Source: Archegozetes longisetosus (lineage: Eukaryota > Arthropoda > Arachnida > Sarcoptiformes > Trhypochthoniidae). Taken from it: a stretch of DNA of 64,000 bases. The translations under genes and the position numbers were made by a program. The notes under the pieces are model-generated. The model was not told the origin of the DNA, ran no database searches, and saw nothing but the letters and a program-made list of their open reading frames with translations. Each line of letters begins with the position of its first letter. The first letter of the stretch is position 1. Positions 32,640-44,202 of the stretch are shown here, in pieces. The stretch is taken from contig JAEMBT020000004.1 of the NCBI GenBank assembly GCA_018873245.2, positions 2,156,573-2,220,572 of the forward strand, in the 5' to 3' direction.

Positions 32640-32975
32640 TGTTGAAACAAAAATAGGCGGCCTCTCATAGCACTAACAGAGGAGATTTTTATCTTACGAT
32701 GGATCACCCTCTGCCTGCCCACGTTTTTACATTTTGTGAGCTCAGATGTTTGGGGAGTGCGCGCAGCATAAAAACCCAAGTATTTTTTCACTATATATGT
32801 CTATTATTTTATTCTAATAAAACATTTACAGTTTACAATATGTTTACAAGTGATGGTTACTAGCGACTATTCAAGATGAATAGTTCGGTATTTTGTCGTA
32901 AGCGATTTTGTCGCGCGATATCTTTACAGAGATATTATGTCGTAGAACCGTCTTGGACTGATAGAGCAGTTAACA
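32640..32975. repeat. Weak candidate for a solo LTR
   Basis: This CpG-richer patch starts TGTT and ends AACA. It has CATAAAAA near 32768 and AATAAA near 32816, an order typical of LTRs. I see no flanking target duplication, no primer-binding site and no second copy in the window, so this is speculative. It adjoins the lectin relic. Confidence 0.2.
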
Positions 32976-32979
32976 CGCG

Positions 32980-33540
32980 AATATATTATTAAAGAGTAAT
33001 TGAAAACAAGATGAAAGCTTTTGGTAGAATACAAAAAGAAAACATATTTGTGTTTTCTGAAGTTTTGTTTTTGGAGTAATTGGTTACATACCTATGCATA
33101 TGATAGCCATAATAGGTATATGCGCTTTATCATTCTGTTGATGATGTGCCTTCTAGGTATATGACCGTAAAAGTTTCGAAAAGAACTAATTGAAAATTTT
33201 ATCAATTAATTAATTCAATTATCTATTGCATAAAATTTCATTAATTTTCTCAATAGTACTAAAAGTATCTACTTTTGTTTAATCTCTGCTTGAATTAAAC
33301 AGTTAATTATCTGCTAATTCTCAGAATATTTTTTTTATGTTGACTCAGAATTGTTTGTCTGAACATTGACAGCGAATGATTTTAAAATTTTTCATTGAAT
33401 AAATTTATTAGTTGATATACGAAACGATACAGATGTATGAATTTAAGTAAGTTGTATACAGTTCGATTGAAAATTAATAAGTGAGAAGATTTTCAATAGA
33501 ATTCTTATGTATAAAAAATTTATGAGGTGTATTTGAAAGA
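32980..33540. other. Gene-free stretch downstream of the P450
   Basis: This holds the 3' flank of the minus-strand P450. No coding region or clear poly(A) site close to the stop was identified. Confidence 0.4.
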
Positions 33541-33543
33541 GCC

Positions 33544-36334
33544 TTATAACGTATTATTGTTTAATGCGTCTCTCGGAGTACATATGACTTCATAACGTTC
33601 AGGTAGTAACGAAATAGTAGTTGACATTGATTTAATTCCAGTTGGATTGACAGCTGATTTCATTTCAAATTTGATTTTCTGAACGAAGTTGACTAACATT
33701 AATAATTTCAAATTCATGGCCAACTTCTCCGCGACACATTCTCTGACCAACACTATAACAGACATCCGAAAATTTAAAACTGCTCAAAAGATTTTTTGAG
33801 TTAAATAATGAGTGTAGCATTGCGTTTTACTTCTTTGACTTAGTGTTAAAAAGTCATAAAAGCTGTAAAAAGTCAAAAATGGCTAAAAGCGACTTTTTTA
33901 GCATACTGACTTTTGACCCTTAATTCTAGTAATAAATGTAAATGTGTGCGTAGACATATTCTAATTTGAAACTTTCTTCAACTTTTTCTTACTTTCACTT
34001 TACTTCATTTAGTCTACTTTTTATCGACTTTTCACAATGCTATAGTAATGAATAAAATATTTTTACCCGAAAGGTACCCAAGCATTGATTCGACCAGTTT
34101 TCAGATTACCGTCACTGTCAAGAAATCTTTCGGGTCTGAATACGTCTGGATTATCCCAATATTTGGTGTCTCTGTGTTGAGAGTAATAGTTGAACAGAAA
34201 TGTGGTTCCCTTTTTGAACTTATAGCCACCTGAGAAAACGTTTAAGTGTTAGATATTTAAATATTAATTCTCGAGATAAAACTTTTCTCAATTCTTTTCT
34301 AGTAATTATATCGTTAACTTCAAGAACCTGATGAGTGACTACTTTAATAGTATTCACTTATCCTGAACTTGGAGCAAATGAAAAATTGATAACTTTCGTA
34401 TAACACTGTAAGATAATAGAGTTTTCATGTAATTCTTGCAATAATTACCTAATTCTGTGTCACAAGTAGTCACATGTAAGTCCAAGCTGATAGGTCCAGG
34501 CGGACGAATACGCAATGTTTCCATAATAAAGGCGTAAGTATATGGTAAGAGGAGCTTATCTTCTTGCGAGGGCATACGAGTTCCAATATTGTCATTGATT
34601 TCTTGATATATTCTATCTTGAATTTCTGGATTACTGGCCAATAATAAGATTAACCATTTAAGGCCTGTTTGAACTGCATCTGTGGTCGCAAAATATAATT
34701 CTTTGACAACTATTATTAGATTATCATCTTTTAAGTAATCCAAACGTAGTGAAGAGTCTTCAGCGATAGCTTCATATTTGGCTGCAATCATGCAATCGAT
34801 ATAGTCGCGTGGTTTGTTCTCCGAGTCGAAATCCTCTTTGTTTTCGTAGAATCGACGCTTAATTACATCTATGATTAGGTTTAGATTCTTTTTGAGTTGT
34901 TTTTCTCTGTGATAGAATAGAGGTCTAGTTCCAGGGTAGAAATCAGAAGGTATTCCGTGACCCACCAAATCGTAGAATTCGTCGTTGAATTTTTTCAAAT
35001 CATGAAATTCTTTGTCTTCCATATTATACCTGTTTAGGAATTATGCGACAGTTTTGTTGAAACTTTTGCTTTAAATTCAGTTTTATTATAAGATTTATTA
35101 GTATACCTTCTGCTGAACGTCATCATTGATGTTATGTTAAAAGCCAGCAGGTCGTAATAGATTTGTGGATCGAAGTATTTGTTAACATTATTTTTAATCA
35201 TGAGCTTTACTATGTTATCAATGTCTTCATTGACTAGTACTGGTAGTCTTTCATCAAACGCAAATTTTCTATAAAATAAATGTGAAAGTAGGTTATAAAC
35301 TTAAGGAGTTGATAGCAAAAATGTGAAAATATCGCATAAAAAGAGATTTGGGTACAAACCTGGTGGCGATTACTCCAACTTTCCTTAAGACCTCCCAAAT
35401 TGGTCCCTGGGACCAGGCTATATCTTTATGACCCATTCTTATGATATTGCCTATAAATAAATTTTTAGTTATTCACTTTTTTCTATTGAGGTATATAGAA
35501 AAAACCTAAACTGAAAGTTGAAGATATATCAATTGTATTCAGAGTTTGAATGCATAGCTTGTGATAAATTTGAAATTTAATTTCGTTCTTGTAGACTATT
35601 CTTATTTTAAGAATATTTGAATGTACTTAGTCTTTTTAAGCAGCTGTTTTACTTCAATAAAACTTTTTTGTTTAAGTGCAAAAGTTCTTTAAGGCTATAA
35701 AATAAAAGTTTGAATCTGTCGCTTAAAATAGGAAAGTTTTAGTTCAGAAAGGATTTTAAGACTTATGAAAAATATTAAGTACTTCTTATTTTCTCTCAAG
35801 TGAAATTGTTGAAGTTTTTTTCTTCAGTCATAACAAGTATTTACATGCTCAAGTATTGTATGATTACCTAAAATCAAGTCATTTCTGCCCGTAAATATAT
35901 TTCTATTCTTAACTCTTGCTTCCATAGTAAGAGCATAACTATTGACCACAACAGTAGGCATTGTTCCCCACCATACAGTGAAGACTTTGCCGTATCTGTC
36001 GTACCATTTCTGGAATAGTCGATAGTGTGGCTCGCCATCAGGTTTGAAAACTAGAGGCAAATTGTGAACAAACGTTAATATAGGGAAATCAACAAAAATA
36101 CTGAAAGTTTTGAGCTTTAAAATAAATTAACATATCTAGTATTAAATTATAAAACTCAAAAGTACTTTCGTAGGTCCCGATCAATGGTAGAGCCAGTGGT
36201 CCTCGTGGCAAAGATTTGACTTTTAGGAACCAACCAATTAAACCTATTATTATAAAAGTTATGACCAAGATTTGAACCAATGATGCATCGACAGAAGTCG
36301 ATAGTTGAGAATATAATTGATACATCAAAGCCAT
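33544..36334 (-). CDS. CYP2-clan cytochrome P450, seven exons, frameshifted in the haem-binding exon
   Basis: This is a microsomal monooxygenase using haem and P450 reductase. Exons: 36334-36166, 36050-35868, 35450-35360, 35268-35107, 35029-34449, 34229-34067 and 33752-33544. All joins are GT..AG and the phases agree through exon 6 (about 519 aa in all). An N-terminal anchor (residues about 20-40) precedes the proline hinge LPRGPLALPLIG. Then come WEVLRK (helix C), the I helix FATTDAVQTGLKW, ETLRIRPPGP (ExxR), FRPERFLD (PERF) and VPFG|VGQRMCRGE, the haem loop with its Cys at about residue 456. Right after GE the frame breaks near 33728: continuation KLAMNLKLLMLVNFVQKIKF lies one frame over and runs to the stop at 33544. 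The last exon is therefore 1 nt too long or 2 nt short. Either a recent pseudogene or a sequence error. The I-helix threonine is Ala. The family is not identified. Confidence 0.88.
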
Positions 36335-36435
36335 TTTTAGGCTTATAAAACCTTATAAACTTATGACTAATAGTTTAGAACGTTTTTTGTTCTTGCAAGC
36401 TATGATACACTTGACAGGAATTCATTCGGATTTAG

Positions 36436-36443
36436 TTTTTATA
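36436..36443 (-). promoter_or_regulatory. TATA box of the P450 gene
   Basis: The minus strand reads TATAAAAA about 100 nt before the ATG at 36334. With initiation some 30 nt downstream this gives a leader of about 70-80 nt, a normal arrangement. Confidence 0.5.
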
Positions 36444-36449
36444 CTGGCT

Positions 36450-38110
36450 TTGTCACCTTGAACTGTGTCAGTATTAGATAATAAGCTCATTCTATGAGAT
36501 AATTTGTTATTTAATTAATTAACTTTAAAAGATCATTAAAACCCTGTTTACCACTTCTAACTAGATTTGAGACTGAAATATCTCTCCATTTGGACTTTGC
36601 TACCATAAGGATGTCCGATAGTCATTCAAATCCTAATCAATGTTAAGCTAATCATAAACTTTTGATACTTATGACACAAACTTCTAATGTTCCGACTTTT
36701 TTGACAACTATCCAGATTTTCATGTGACCAAACATTTAGTTAGTGCTTTGTTATATTTTTTCAGAGTTATGAAATAATGTTTATAAGTATAAATATAAAC
36801 ATGTTTAATGCCAAAACGAGTTAAGTAATGCTAACCTTTATTCTGATTAAAATTTTTTATCAAAATTGGACGTCATCGGGAATTTCGCGTTGAACAGAAT
36901 AAAATGTTTTTGTTATATCATAGGAATCGTCTTGTTGCAATATTTTGAATGCATAACAATAACAAATTCAAGTTTAGAGAAGTAGACATAAATAGAGTTA
37001 TGAAATCTTTTACGCTAGTATAAATTATATGGTAGATTCGTGTAGTCTGCAGAATAACAAAAATTTAATTAACAAAAGTTGTTTAGCTCTTATATTATAT
37101 AATTAAGCGCAAAAGGCACTATGGAAAATACTAGTTTAACGAAATCTAACCCAGTATTTTATTTTAAAATTCTATACCAGTTAATCTTTCAATTTTTACT
37201 TCAGGTCAAAGCTTTACTGACAAAAGTTTAATTTAATTTAAATACAGAAAATTTGTAGCACTTCTGTTGAATGACTTCACAATTTATGTTTATTAGTATT
37301 GAATGATTCAAAAAGAAAAAATTTGGTATTTTGTATTAAGTTTGGTTATTAAAATGGAAAAGTTATGCGAAATGTCAAAAAGCGCCTCAATTTGAAAGCG
37401 ATTCTTAACTATTGAGAGGTTAGAATTGAAGTGAGCTCAAATGCATAAACAGCTAAACATTTTATCAGAAATTTATGCTGACGTAAAAGTATTGCCCAAC
37501 AGTTTTGGTAAAACTCGCAAATCTAACCTTCGTTTGAAGTATCACCTCATTACGTATGTCTGTTCTGCTTAGAAAAGTCTGGCATTAGGAAAGCTTTCAT
37601 TCATTTCTGTTCAATATCTAAACTAAGAAGAAATCGAAAGCATAAGTCGCAATGCTTTTCTTGAATCCCAAACATTTTTTATGCTGATCTTAACACTAAT
37701 ACATGTCTGTTTTCATGGCATAAATAATTCTGCGGCTATCAAGTAGGCAATAATTTCATTTATTTTCCATAAGAATGAGAGTTTTCCAGAAATTAGATTT
37801 ATATTCAATAGTATTGTTTAGATCGAGGCTAATACTAAGCAAAAGGTTGTATAAGGTTCATGTAGAATGAATCAAGTATCCGAATAAAGTATCTATTTGA
37901 ATATTATTATTGTAAAAAAATATATATATATATAATGCTCAAATATATCATCTATTGAAGGTTTTGAAGATATTCTAAGTTGAAGTTAGAATTCGTAAAT
38001 CATTTTTTGTGAAAATCAAAGGACAAGACAAGAGTTTGGATACTTAACAGTCCGCATAAGTTACATCAAAGTTGTATTGTATTTTTTATAAGTTAAACAG
38101 TTCAGATTTT
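36450..38110. other. Gene-free stretch upstream of the P450
   Basis: No gene is supported. Apart from the (TA)n run near 37920 I see nothing structured; distal P450 regulatory sequence may lie here. Confidence 0.4.
37920..37936. repeat. Short (TA)n tract
   Basis: About eight TA dinucleotides following an A-run; a simple-sequence tract. Confidence 0.9.
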
Positions 38111-38850
38111 GGTCAGACTTGAGCGTTGTCAAACCACGCAAAAAAAACTGAATCAGGATATCTAGAACTTAATTAAGGTATTTTCGGAACTACTCTTCGT
38201 CCTGCGTCCAACAATACCATGCTCGGAGCCTAGAATCTAAGGAGACAAAATCGAGCAAAAGGTCTTAGGGGCCGAGTTTAGGGATGTTTTGGGAAGTCAA
38301 ATAACTGATGGTTCAAGTGAAGTCTGGACATATTATTTGGTAGGCCTAGGGTCAGATCTTGAGGACTTGATCTTAATTTTACTGTTTTACATTCATATTA
38401 CTACTATAGCACTTTCTATGAAAATAACCCTTTTATGCTTTTCACTCGTATCTTGTGGAGATAAAGAATCTCTTATAGACCTACCCAGATGTGGTAATAG
38501 AAGTAACGAACCTGGAACGTTTAAGGACCTAGTTCTGTAATGGGACTACTTATTTCAATGCAGTAATCCGAGTATAAAACGGTAAAAGTGGGACTAGGTC
38601 TTCAAGATCTGGCCCTAGACCCACCAAATTACATTTATAAATTCCATTTAAACCATCAGTTATTTTGATTATTAAAACACAGTCCTAGACCCAGCCCCCA
38701 TACTTGACTTTGTGCTCTTAGACCCTAATGCTCCAAGTAAGATGTCGTTCGATGTAGGACGAAGAGTAGTCTCCGAAAATACCTTACTTTAAGTTCTAGG
38801 TGTACTGGTTCGGGTTTTATTACGAGGTTAGATAATGTTCAAGTCTGACC
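38111..38850. mobile_element. Foldback (long inverted repeat) element, 740 bp
   Basis: The left arm begins GGTCAGACTTGAGC and the right arm ends with its near-complement. Homology continues inward through TCTAGAACTT/AAGTTCTAG, GGTATTTTCGGA/CCGAAAATACC, CAAATAACTGATGGTT/AACCATCAGTTATTTT and CAGATCTTGA/TCAAGATCTG, so arms of about 270 bp flank a centre of about 190 bp. The arms differ by many substitutions and small indels, so it is not recent. The frame at 38289-38540 comes from the arm and centre and shows no coding signature. I see no clear target duplication. Confidence 0.85.
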
Positions 38851-39917
38851 CTTAGTTGATTCTTTCTCTATACATTATTGCAGATCACGTTCGAAAGCTA
38901 AGTTAAAACTGATGCCGTAGCTAAATATGGAGCACGAAGTGCATGTAATTCTCAGAAACTCTCATAGGATTAACTATTTGAATGTAAGATATAGAAAAAT
39001 CTAAATATTTTAATATAAATCTAGTTGATTTAGATATGAATTTGATTATTAAGCTTTAATGGCAGTAAAACAGTCTTAATCCTAGATATTATCCCCATTA
39101 TTTCAATCTAATCCTTGATTTGTGTTCCGTCTAGCTCAATTTCCGGGTTACGGTACCGATCAAACTTGCAAAGTTTGATTCAGAACATCGTCATTTGTTC
39201 AGTATAGCTTCAATTTAATTTGAATGTGAGCGTGATTTACAAAATGCTGGTGCAAAACTGATTTGAACAGAAATTTGAATGCGAAAACAATTAGCAAAAG
39301 GAAATTAATTGAATTCCTTAGAGTACAAATGAAGTCAAGATAAACAGTTATTAGATATCCTGGTGTAGCCTCTCATTTATACCTTTACATTATAGTCATT
39401 AGAAGATTAAGATTAATGCTGAACTATAGTGAAGCATATTTGAATGCGTAGCAATTTTTTGATAAAACAAAATTTCGAAATTGCAATGCTAGAAAATCTA
39501 CTTGAGCGCTGGTGTTGCTAATTAATCAAATAATTTGGTAAGCGTTAGATAAGAAAAACTAAAGATATTTCATCAATTAAACCAAAGACTTATTTATTCT
39601 GTAATCGGATTGTATAAGTCTAATAACATTTTAGGGTTAACTTATTACGTCTTTAGGCGCCTCAAAGTCTAATTATGCTATTGAACAAACATATTTTTTT
39701 AATCTAAGTATTTTTCAAGTATTCATTGCTGTAACTCTCAATAGACATAAAGCTGTTGTTGGATAGCAATCTAAAAGCAATTTCCATATATTCCTTATGC
39801 AAATTGTGGAAAGGAAAAGTTATTCTTTTCTTTACAAAACTAACTCAAAGGTTGTATTTGCTTCTTAAGTCTGTATTAAAGGATCGACAACTTTGTAAAG
39901 AATCGAACATTTTTTAG

Positions 39918-39976
<59 letters not shown>

Positions 39977-41418
39977 GCTAAGAAAACCATAAATTTATTT
40001 CAATATGGTTAAACTTCAGAAAAAGTTTTACTTTGTAACAAATGGAGCAAAAGACTTATTATTTTGCCATATTTTTACTCATAGATTTTGTCGCAATTCA
40101 AACTATAATTCATTTCGAATTATAAATGTTTCTCTCTAAAGAAGAGTCAAAAAAGTTTTACTAAAGTATTACAAAAATTTTTAATAAAGTTAAAAACAGT
40201 CAATAACTTGAAGTATTGATTGAGTACAAATTGCCATTTAAGAATAGATTTGTCACAAAATATGAAAGCTTGCATCAAATCTTATTAAGACTTCATCAAC
40301 TAATAAAGATTCAAATGTTTACTTTTGGTTGCGTTTTGACTGCAGTGTCAAAGCATTCATAAAGCCTTATAAAAAGTATTAACAAAAAAGACTAATGTTC
40401 TTCATTTACTACTAAACTGTTTGTGACTGTTTTCGTGCAATATTTCATTGGCACTCATTGTCTTAACACAAAATAGGTGTGACTTAATGTCATTCACCTC
40501 AATCATAATGTTTTTTGTCTTTTTAATAATAGTATTCATTTGTTCTACTTTTAATTTTGCAGATTAGTAAACATAAAGAAAAGTATTGTTTTGCTAAAAT
40601 CAAATTTTATGCATACTTTTAACAGAAGAAAGCATTAATTATAAATATAGACAAAATAATGTTATCTAAATATTTATCTTAAATTCTTAATCATTGTATA
40701 AGAAGCTTAAATTCAAAGAAAAAAGTGTGCTCAAAATCTATAGACATTACATTTTTTCAATTGAAAGCTTGAATTTATGTATTTTGGATTTTACTCATAG
40801 AAATAGCTAATCGTTTAAAACAATTGAACGTAAGTTTTTATTAATGCAGAGACAGAGCACTCATTGATATCGAAGATGAAGCACAAAATCGATTTAAAAA
40901 GTTGTCATGAGATCTCATACTTATAATCATGTTTACGACTTATTTAAGTCATTGACAAACTAATATTCAGAGCAACAGATAATTCGCAAAAGTATTTAAA
41001 AGGCTGTTACGTAACTTTAGCAATAAATGGAGAGCAGTATGAGTTTCGATTAGATAAGTGACATATTCTAGCTGTTTACTCAAAAATACTTATTCTACAA
41101 AACTATTATAGAGGTTACTGAGGGAACGAAGTGTTTTAATAGAAGAGTATATATCGTAAGTTTTACAACTTGTATTGTTTATCATTTTTGTGGCTGTCTC
41201 TTAACTGCAATACAGACTTAACTGTAAGAAATTTGAGTTATTTTGTCGGACGAGGCCTGACCAGTGAAACAACATTTTCAAATCCTGTACAAATTGACAA
41301 AACTATTGTAAAGCATCATTTTAAAGTACACTAATCAGACTATTAATTAAATAGTTACTCAATAATAAAAAAATATCGAGTAAGTAGTTATATATCCTGC
41401 AGAGCAACGGAATTGCAC
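38851..41418. other. Gene-free stretch holding a long microsatellite
   Basis: No supported gene or element apart from the (AG)n array listed separately. Confidence 0.4.
39921..39972. repeat. (AG)n microsatellite, 26 units
   Basis: An uninterrupted run of 26 AG dinucleotides, the longest simple repeat in the window. Confidence 0.98.
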
Positions 41419-41475
41419 TGGCATTTTATACCAATGTTTATGGCATTTTATACCAATGTTTATGGCATTTTATAT
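41419..41475. repeat. 22-bp tandem repeat, about 2.6 copies
   Basis: The unit TGGCATTTTATACCAATGTT (followed by TA) occurs twice exactly and a third time partially. Too short an array to be a satellite; slippage or a minisatellite seed. Confidence 0.95.
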
Positions 41476-41665
41476 CAAAAACATTGAAAAACTTGAGTGT
41501 TTCAAAGCATTTGTTTCTCCTTTTATTTTGAACAGATTTAGTGAAAAGCATTTTATTCACTTTAATTTGATTTCGATGGACTAAATATTTGTTAGCAGAC
41601 AAATGTGACAATACGTCTGCCAAAGTGTTCTCAGAGGTGTCCAAACAAAAGGTCCAAACATTGAA

Positions 41666-41724
41666 AACTCGAGTCCTATAACAACTCGAGTCCTATAACA
41701 ACTCGAGTCCTATAACAACTCGTG
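41666..41724. repeat. 17-bp tandem repeat, about 3.5 copies
   Basis: The unit AACTCGAGTCCTATAAC is repeated three times exactly and a fourth time with changes. The units are contiguous without spacers, so this is a minisatellite and not a CRISPR array. Confidence 0.95.
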
Positions 41725-41729
41725 TCATT

Positions 41730-43342
41730 TTATTTAAAACTATAATATAAACCAAAGATAAGATTTTAAAATTAGTTTCTCAATCAAATGTAAATATTAT
41801 GCAGGACTTCAACTCTGTATTTGTCGATTAGATATTTGATGTGAAGGACAGAACAATTATCAGTAATATTGTAGAGTGTGGTCATTATTCTGTGCTATCT
41901 ATTCTCAAAACAGCTATAATAACAACAATAGCGATCAAATCTATGAAATGTATGCACAACAGTCAAATTTGAAATAATTATATACTCGTTAATGCGCGTC
42001 ATTTATAACAATCATTTCTAATATTATAGATTTGAACATTAACTCAATTTTTGAAACTTAGAAAATAAATCATCAAATTTGTGTTACAATAGTTTAATGA
42101 ATTTGATAATCTAAATAAAATGTGAAAAATAAGTACAACTATTGCTGCAATAGAGATAACTAATTTGATCACTAATACATCTGTTGTTAGGCATAACTAA
42201 TAGACTTTTAGACTACTCAATGACTTATTATGTAATGTCATTGATTTGAACGACATGCCGGCACTGCACGCGTGATTCTGATTTTCAAACTTTAATTCAA
42301 TAATCAAAGGCATAAAATTGAAATTGAATCTTCAGATTAAATGCAATAACTTTTTCGCAGATTAGATTAGGCTTAAGCTACAAACTGAATGGTTTATAAC
42401 TTTATTAAATCTGTTACTAACCCACAAATAATCACATAATTCAAGGATCTTCTAATAAAGCAGTCAAAATTGACTTTTCACAAAGTGCGCCAACTATTTA
42501 GTATGAGATCCACAAAATCTATAAACTTATTAACTTCTCGATCTCGAATACGAAACTTTTCCAACTCACAGACCATTTAAATAACAACGATGTGACTGCC
42601 ATAAACCCTAATGTTAAGTATAATTTGTTTGCCGATTGTATTTATGCCTTTGTCAGACCGAGTTTCGGAAACCTTGATCTGAAGCATGCTTCATCACTCC
42701 TTTCACTAAGAAAAAGGTTTTCAAATATTAAAAGTATGCGTTTCACAACTGATCAAAATTAGGGGAAACGGTGTTGAGTTCTGTATTTAAACTTCAATTA
42801 AAAACCTGAAGACACTCACTCTATATGGAGTGAAAAGAGTAATGCAGTGCTTGACCAGTTCTCACTTGACTCCACAAAATGATGCTTTTAGGTTATATTT
42901 TGAAGTGACCTTTATCATTTTAACAATAAAGTGAGACTCGAATTTCGCAGAACGCACTACGCACATCCAACTGTTTACCTAACCTAATTAGGCTCATGTT
43001 ATATGGTGGTGAGGTTAGGTTAGTTTTGTCAAATTGGACTAGGTTGGATTAGCTTAGGGCTTTAATGTTTTATTTAAGGAAGTACCAAATCCTATCTCAT
43101 AAGTTTTGTTTTGATTTGATTGGAATCTAACTGTTAAACTCATTCTGGATTACAATTTGATCATTTTCTGTCATTTTAGAACTGTAGAGTTGAAAGAGAA
43201 TTAGTCGGCACAGCGTTAATCTAAAGAAGCCTCTAAATTGCTTTATCGCGCTAAGATCGCGCCGTCAATCATTTCAAATTTTACTATTGATCAGAACTTT
43301 CCTAACAAACTATATGTGTATAAGTTATATTGATCTCACAAG
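41730..43342. other. Gene-free stretch
   Basis: No supported gene. It contains a few TTAGG-like bits near 42980-43020 in both orientations, too few and too scattered to be a telomeric tract. Confidence 0.4.
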
Positions 43343-43586
43343 CACTCACGAAGTGCCGGATCGGTTTTGGGGAAATGTATATATTTTTGAAAAGTACTCG
43401 TCGAGACATGTTCAACGGTATATATCATTGCCGCCCGAGACGAGGTCAAAGGTCAAAAATCGGGGGCCCAACTTTGGGAAAAATTCAAAATTTGACTGTT
43501 TGTGCACGGATAGGTTGAGTTAAAGCCAAAACACTGATATATTTGAAATCTACTCATGATGCTGAATCAAATGATACCAAACGTGA

Positions 43587-43694
43587 CCCGGTGCGGACTA
43601 TCCCCGAAGGGACTTCCAGCGCCCACCGGGAACGATTTCTTTGTCTTAGCCAATGCGGACTATCCCCGAATGTGAACTCCCAGCACCCATTGGC
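43587..43694. repeat. Two related mini-hairpins with compensatory stem changes
   Basis: Two units of about 45 bp (43587-43630 and 43649-43694) share CGGACTATCCCCGAA and a similar interior. Each is closed by its own inverted repeat. The first stem is CCCGGTG with CACCGGG, the second GCCAATG with CATTGGC. The stems differ at several positions yet stay fully paired, so the changes are compensatory. This suggests selection on, or mechanistic copying of, the paired structure. Confidence 0.75.
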
Positions 43695-43902
43695 CAGGTT
43701 CTCGGACCCAGTGCGGATCCAGAGGTCAAAACTTTTAATGTTTGCTTTCGTGACACATTCGTTAAACATTTTAAACACTTTTCTGGCGACTTCTGCTTCT
43801 TCCGGAGTTGCCTCCAAAGAAGGGTCACCGTATCTAGCCCTTAAAAGGGCTGTTAATTGAGCGAAAACGCCGTTTGGAGAAAGCATTGCGTTGTAAAAGA
43901 AG
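43588..43902 (-). CDS. Coding-like fragment of unknown origin inside the foldback core
   Basis: On the minus strand an acceptor-like TTGTTCAG is followed by an open frame reading FFYNAMLSPNGVFAQL, ALLRARYGDPSLEATPEEAE, VARKVFKMFNECVTKANIK and FDLWIRTGSENL. The composition and codon use look like a real, fairly GC-rich exon encoding an amphipathic helical segment, quite unlike chance frames here. The last 40 or so codons cross the two mini-hairpins and enter the foldback arm, so that part is unlikely to be native coding sequence. I recognise no domain. It could be an exon captured by the element or part of the element's own gene. Confidence 0.4.
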
Positions 43903-44202
43903 TCTGAACAATGAATGAAGTTATCAAATGTTTATTAACAGGAATGGTCTGAACCTAGTCATGTTGCGTATCGTTCGATTCAGCATCATGAGAAGATTTC
44001 AAATATATCAGTGTTTTGGCTTTAACTCAGGTTATCCGCGCACAAACAGTCAAATTTTGAATTTTTCCCAAAGTTGGGCCCCCGATTTTTGACCTTTGAC
44101 CTCGTCTCGGGTGGCAATGATATATACCGTTGAACTTGTCTCGACGAGTACTTTTCAAAAATATATACATTTCCCCAAAACCGATCTGGCACTTCGTGAG
44201 TG

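Larger units (their letters stand above)
43343..44202. mobile_element. Foldback element with a GC-rich core, 860 bp
   Basis: Arms of about 250 bp (43343-43595 and 43948-44202) are inverted copies with only a few percent difference. They start with CACTCACGAAGTGCC and include the distinctive GGGGGCCCAACTTTGGGA segment. The core of about 350 bp is much richer in G+C than the neighbourhood and holds a coding-like frame and two mini-hairpins (listed separately). The low divergence between arms suggests recent insertion or arm homogenisation. No clear flanking duplication was found, so the superfamily is unknown. Confidence 0.9.

Noticed and set aside
41438..41644. Minus-strand frame containing NTLADVLSHLSANKY, reminiscent of the ADALSR end of Ty3/gypsy RNase H
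   Set aside because: Only a few residues match, the upstream sequence is not retroelement-like, and the frame's end is made by a 22-bp tandem repeat.
41666..41724. Regular 17-bp repeats considered as a CRISPR-like array
   Set aside because: The units are contiguous with no spacers and the context is eukaryotic.
42975..43030. CCTAA/TTAGG-like words, considered as telomeric repeat
   Set aside because: Only one or two units in each orientation; not a tract.
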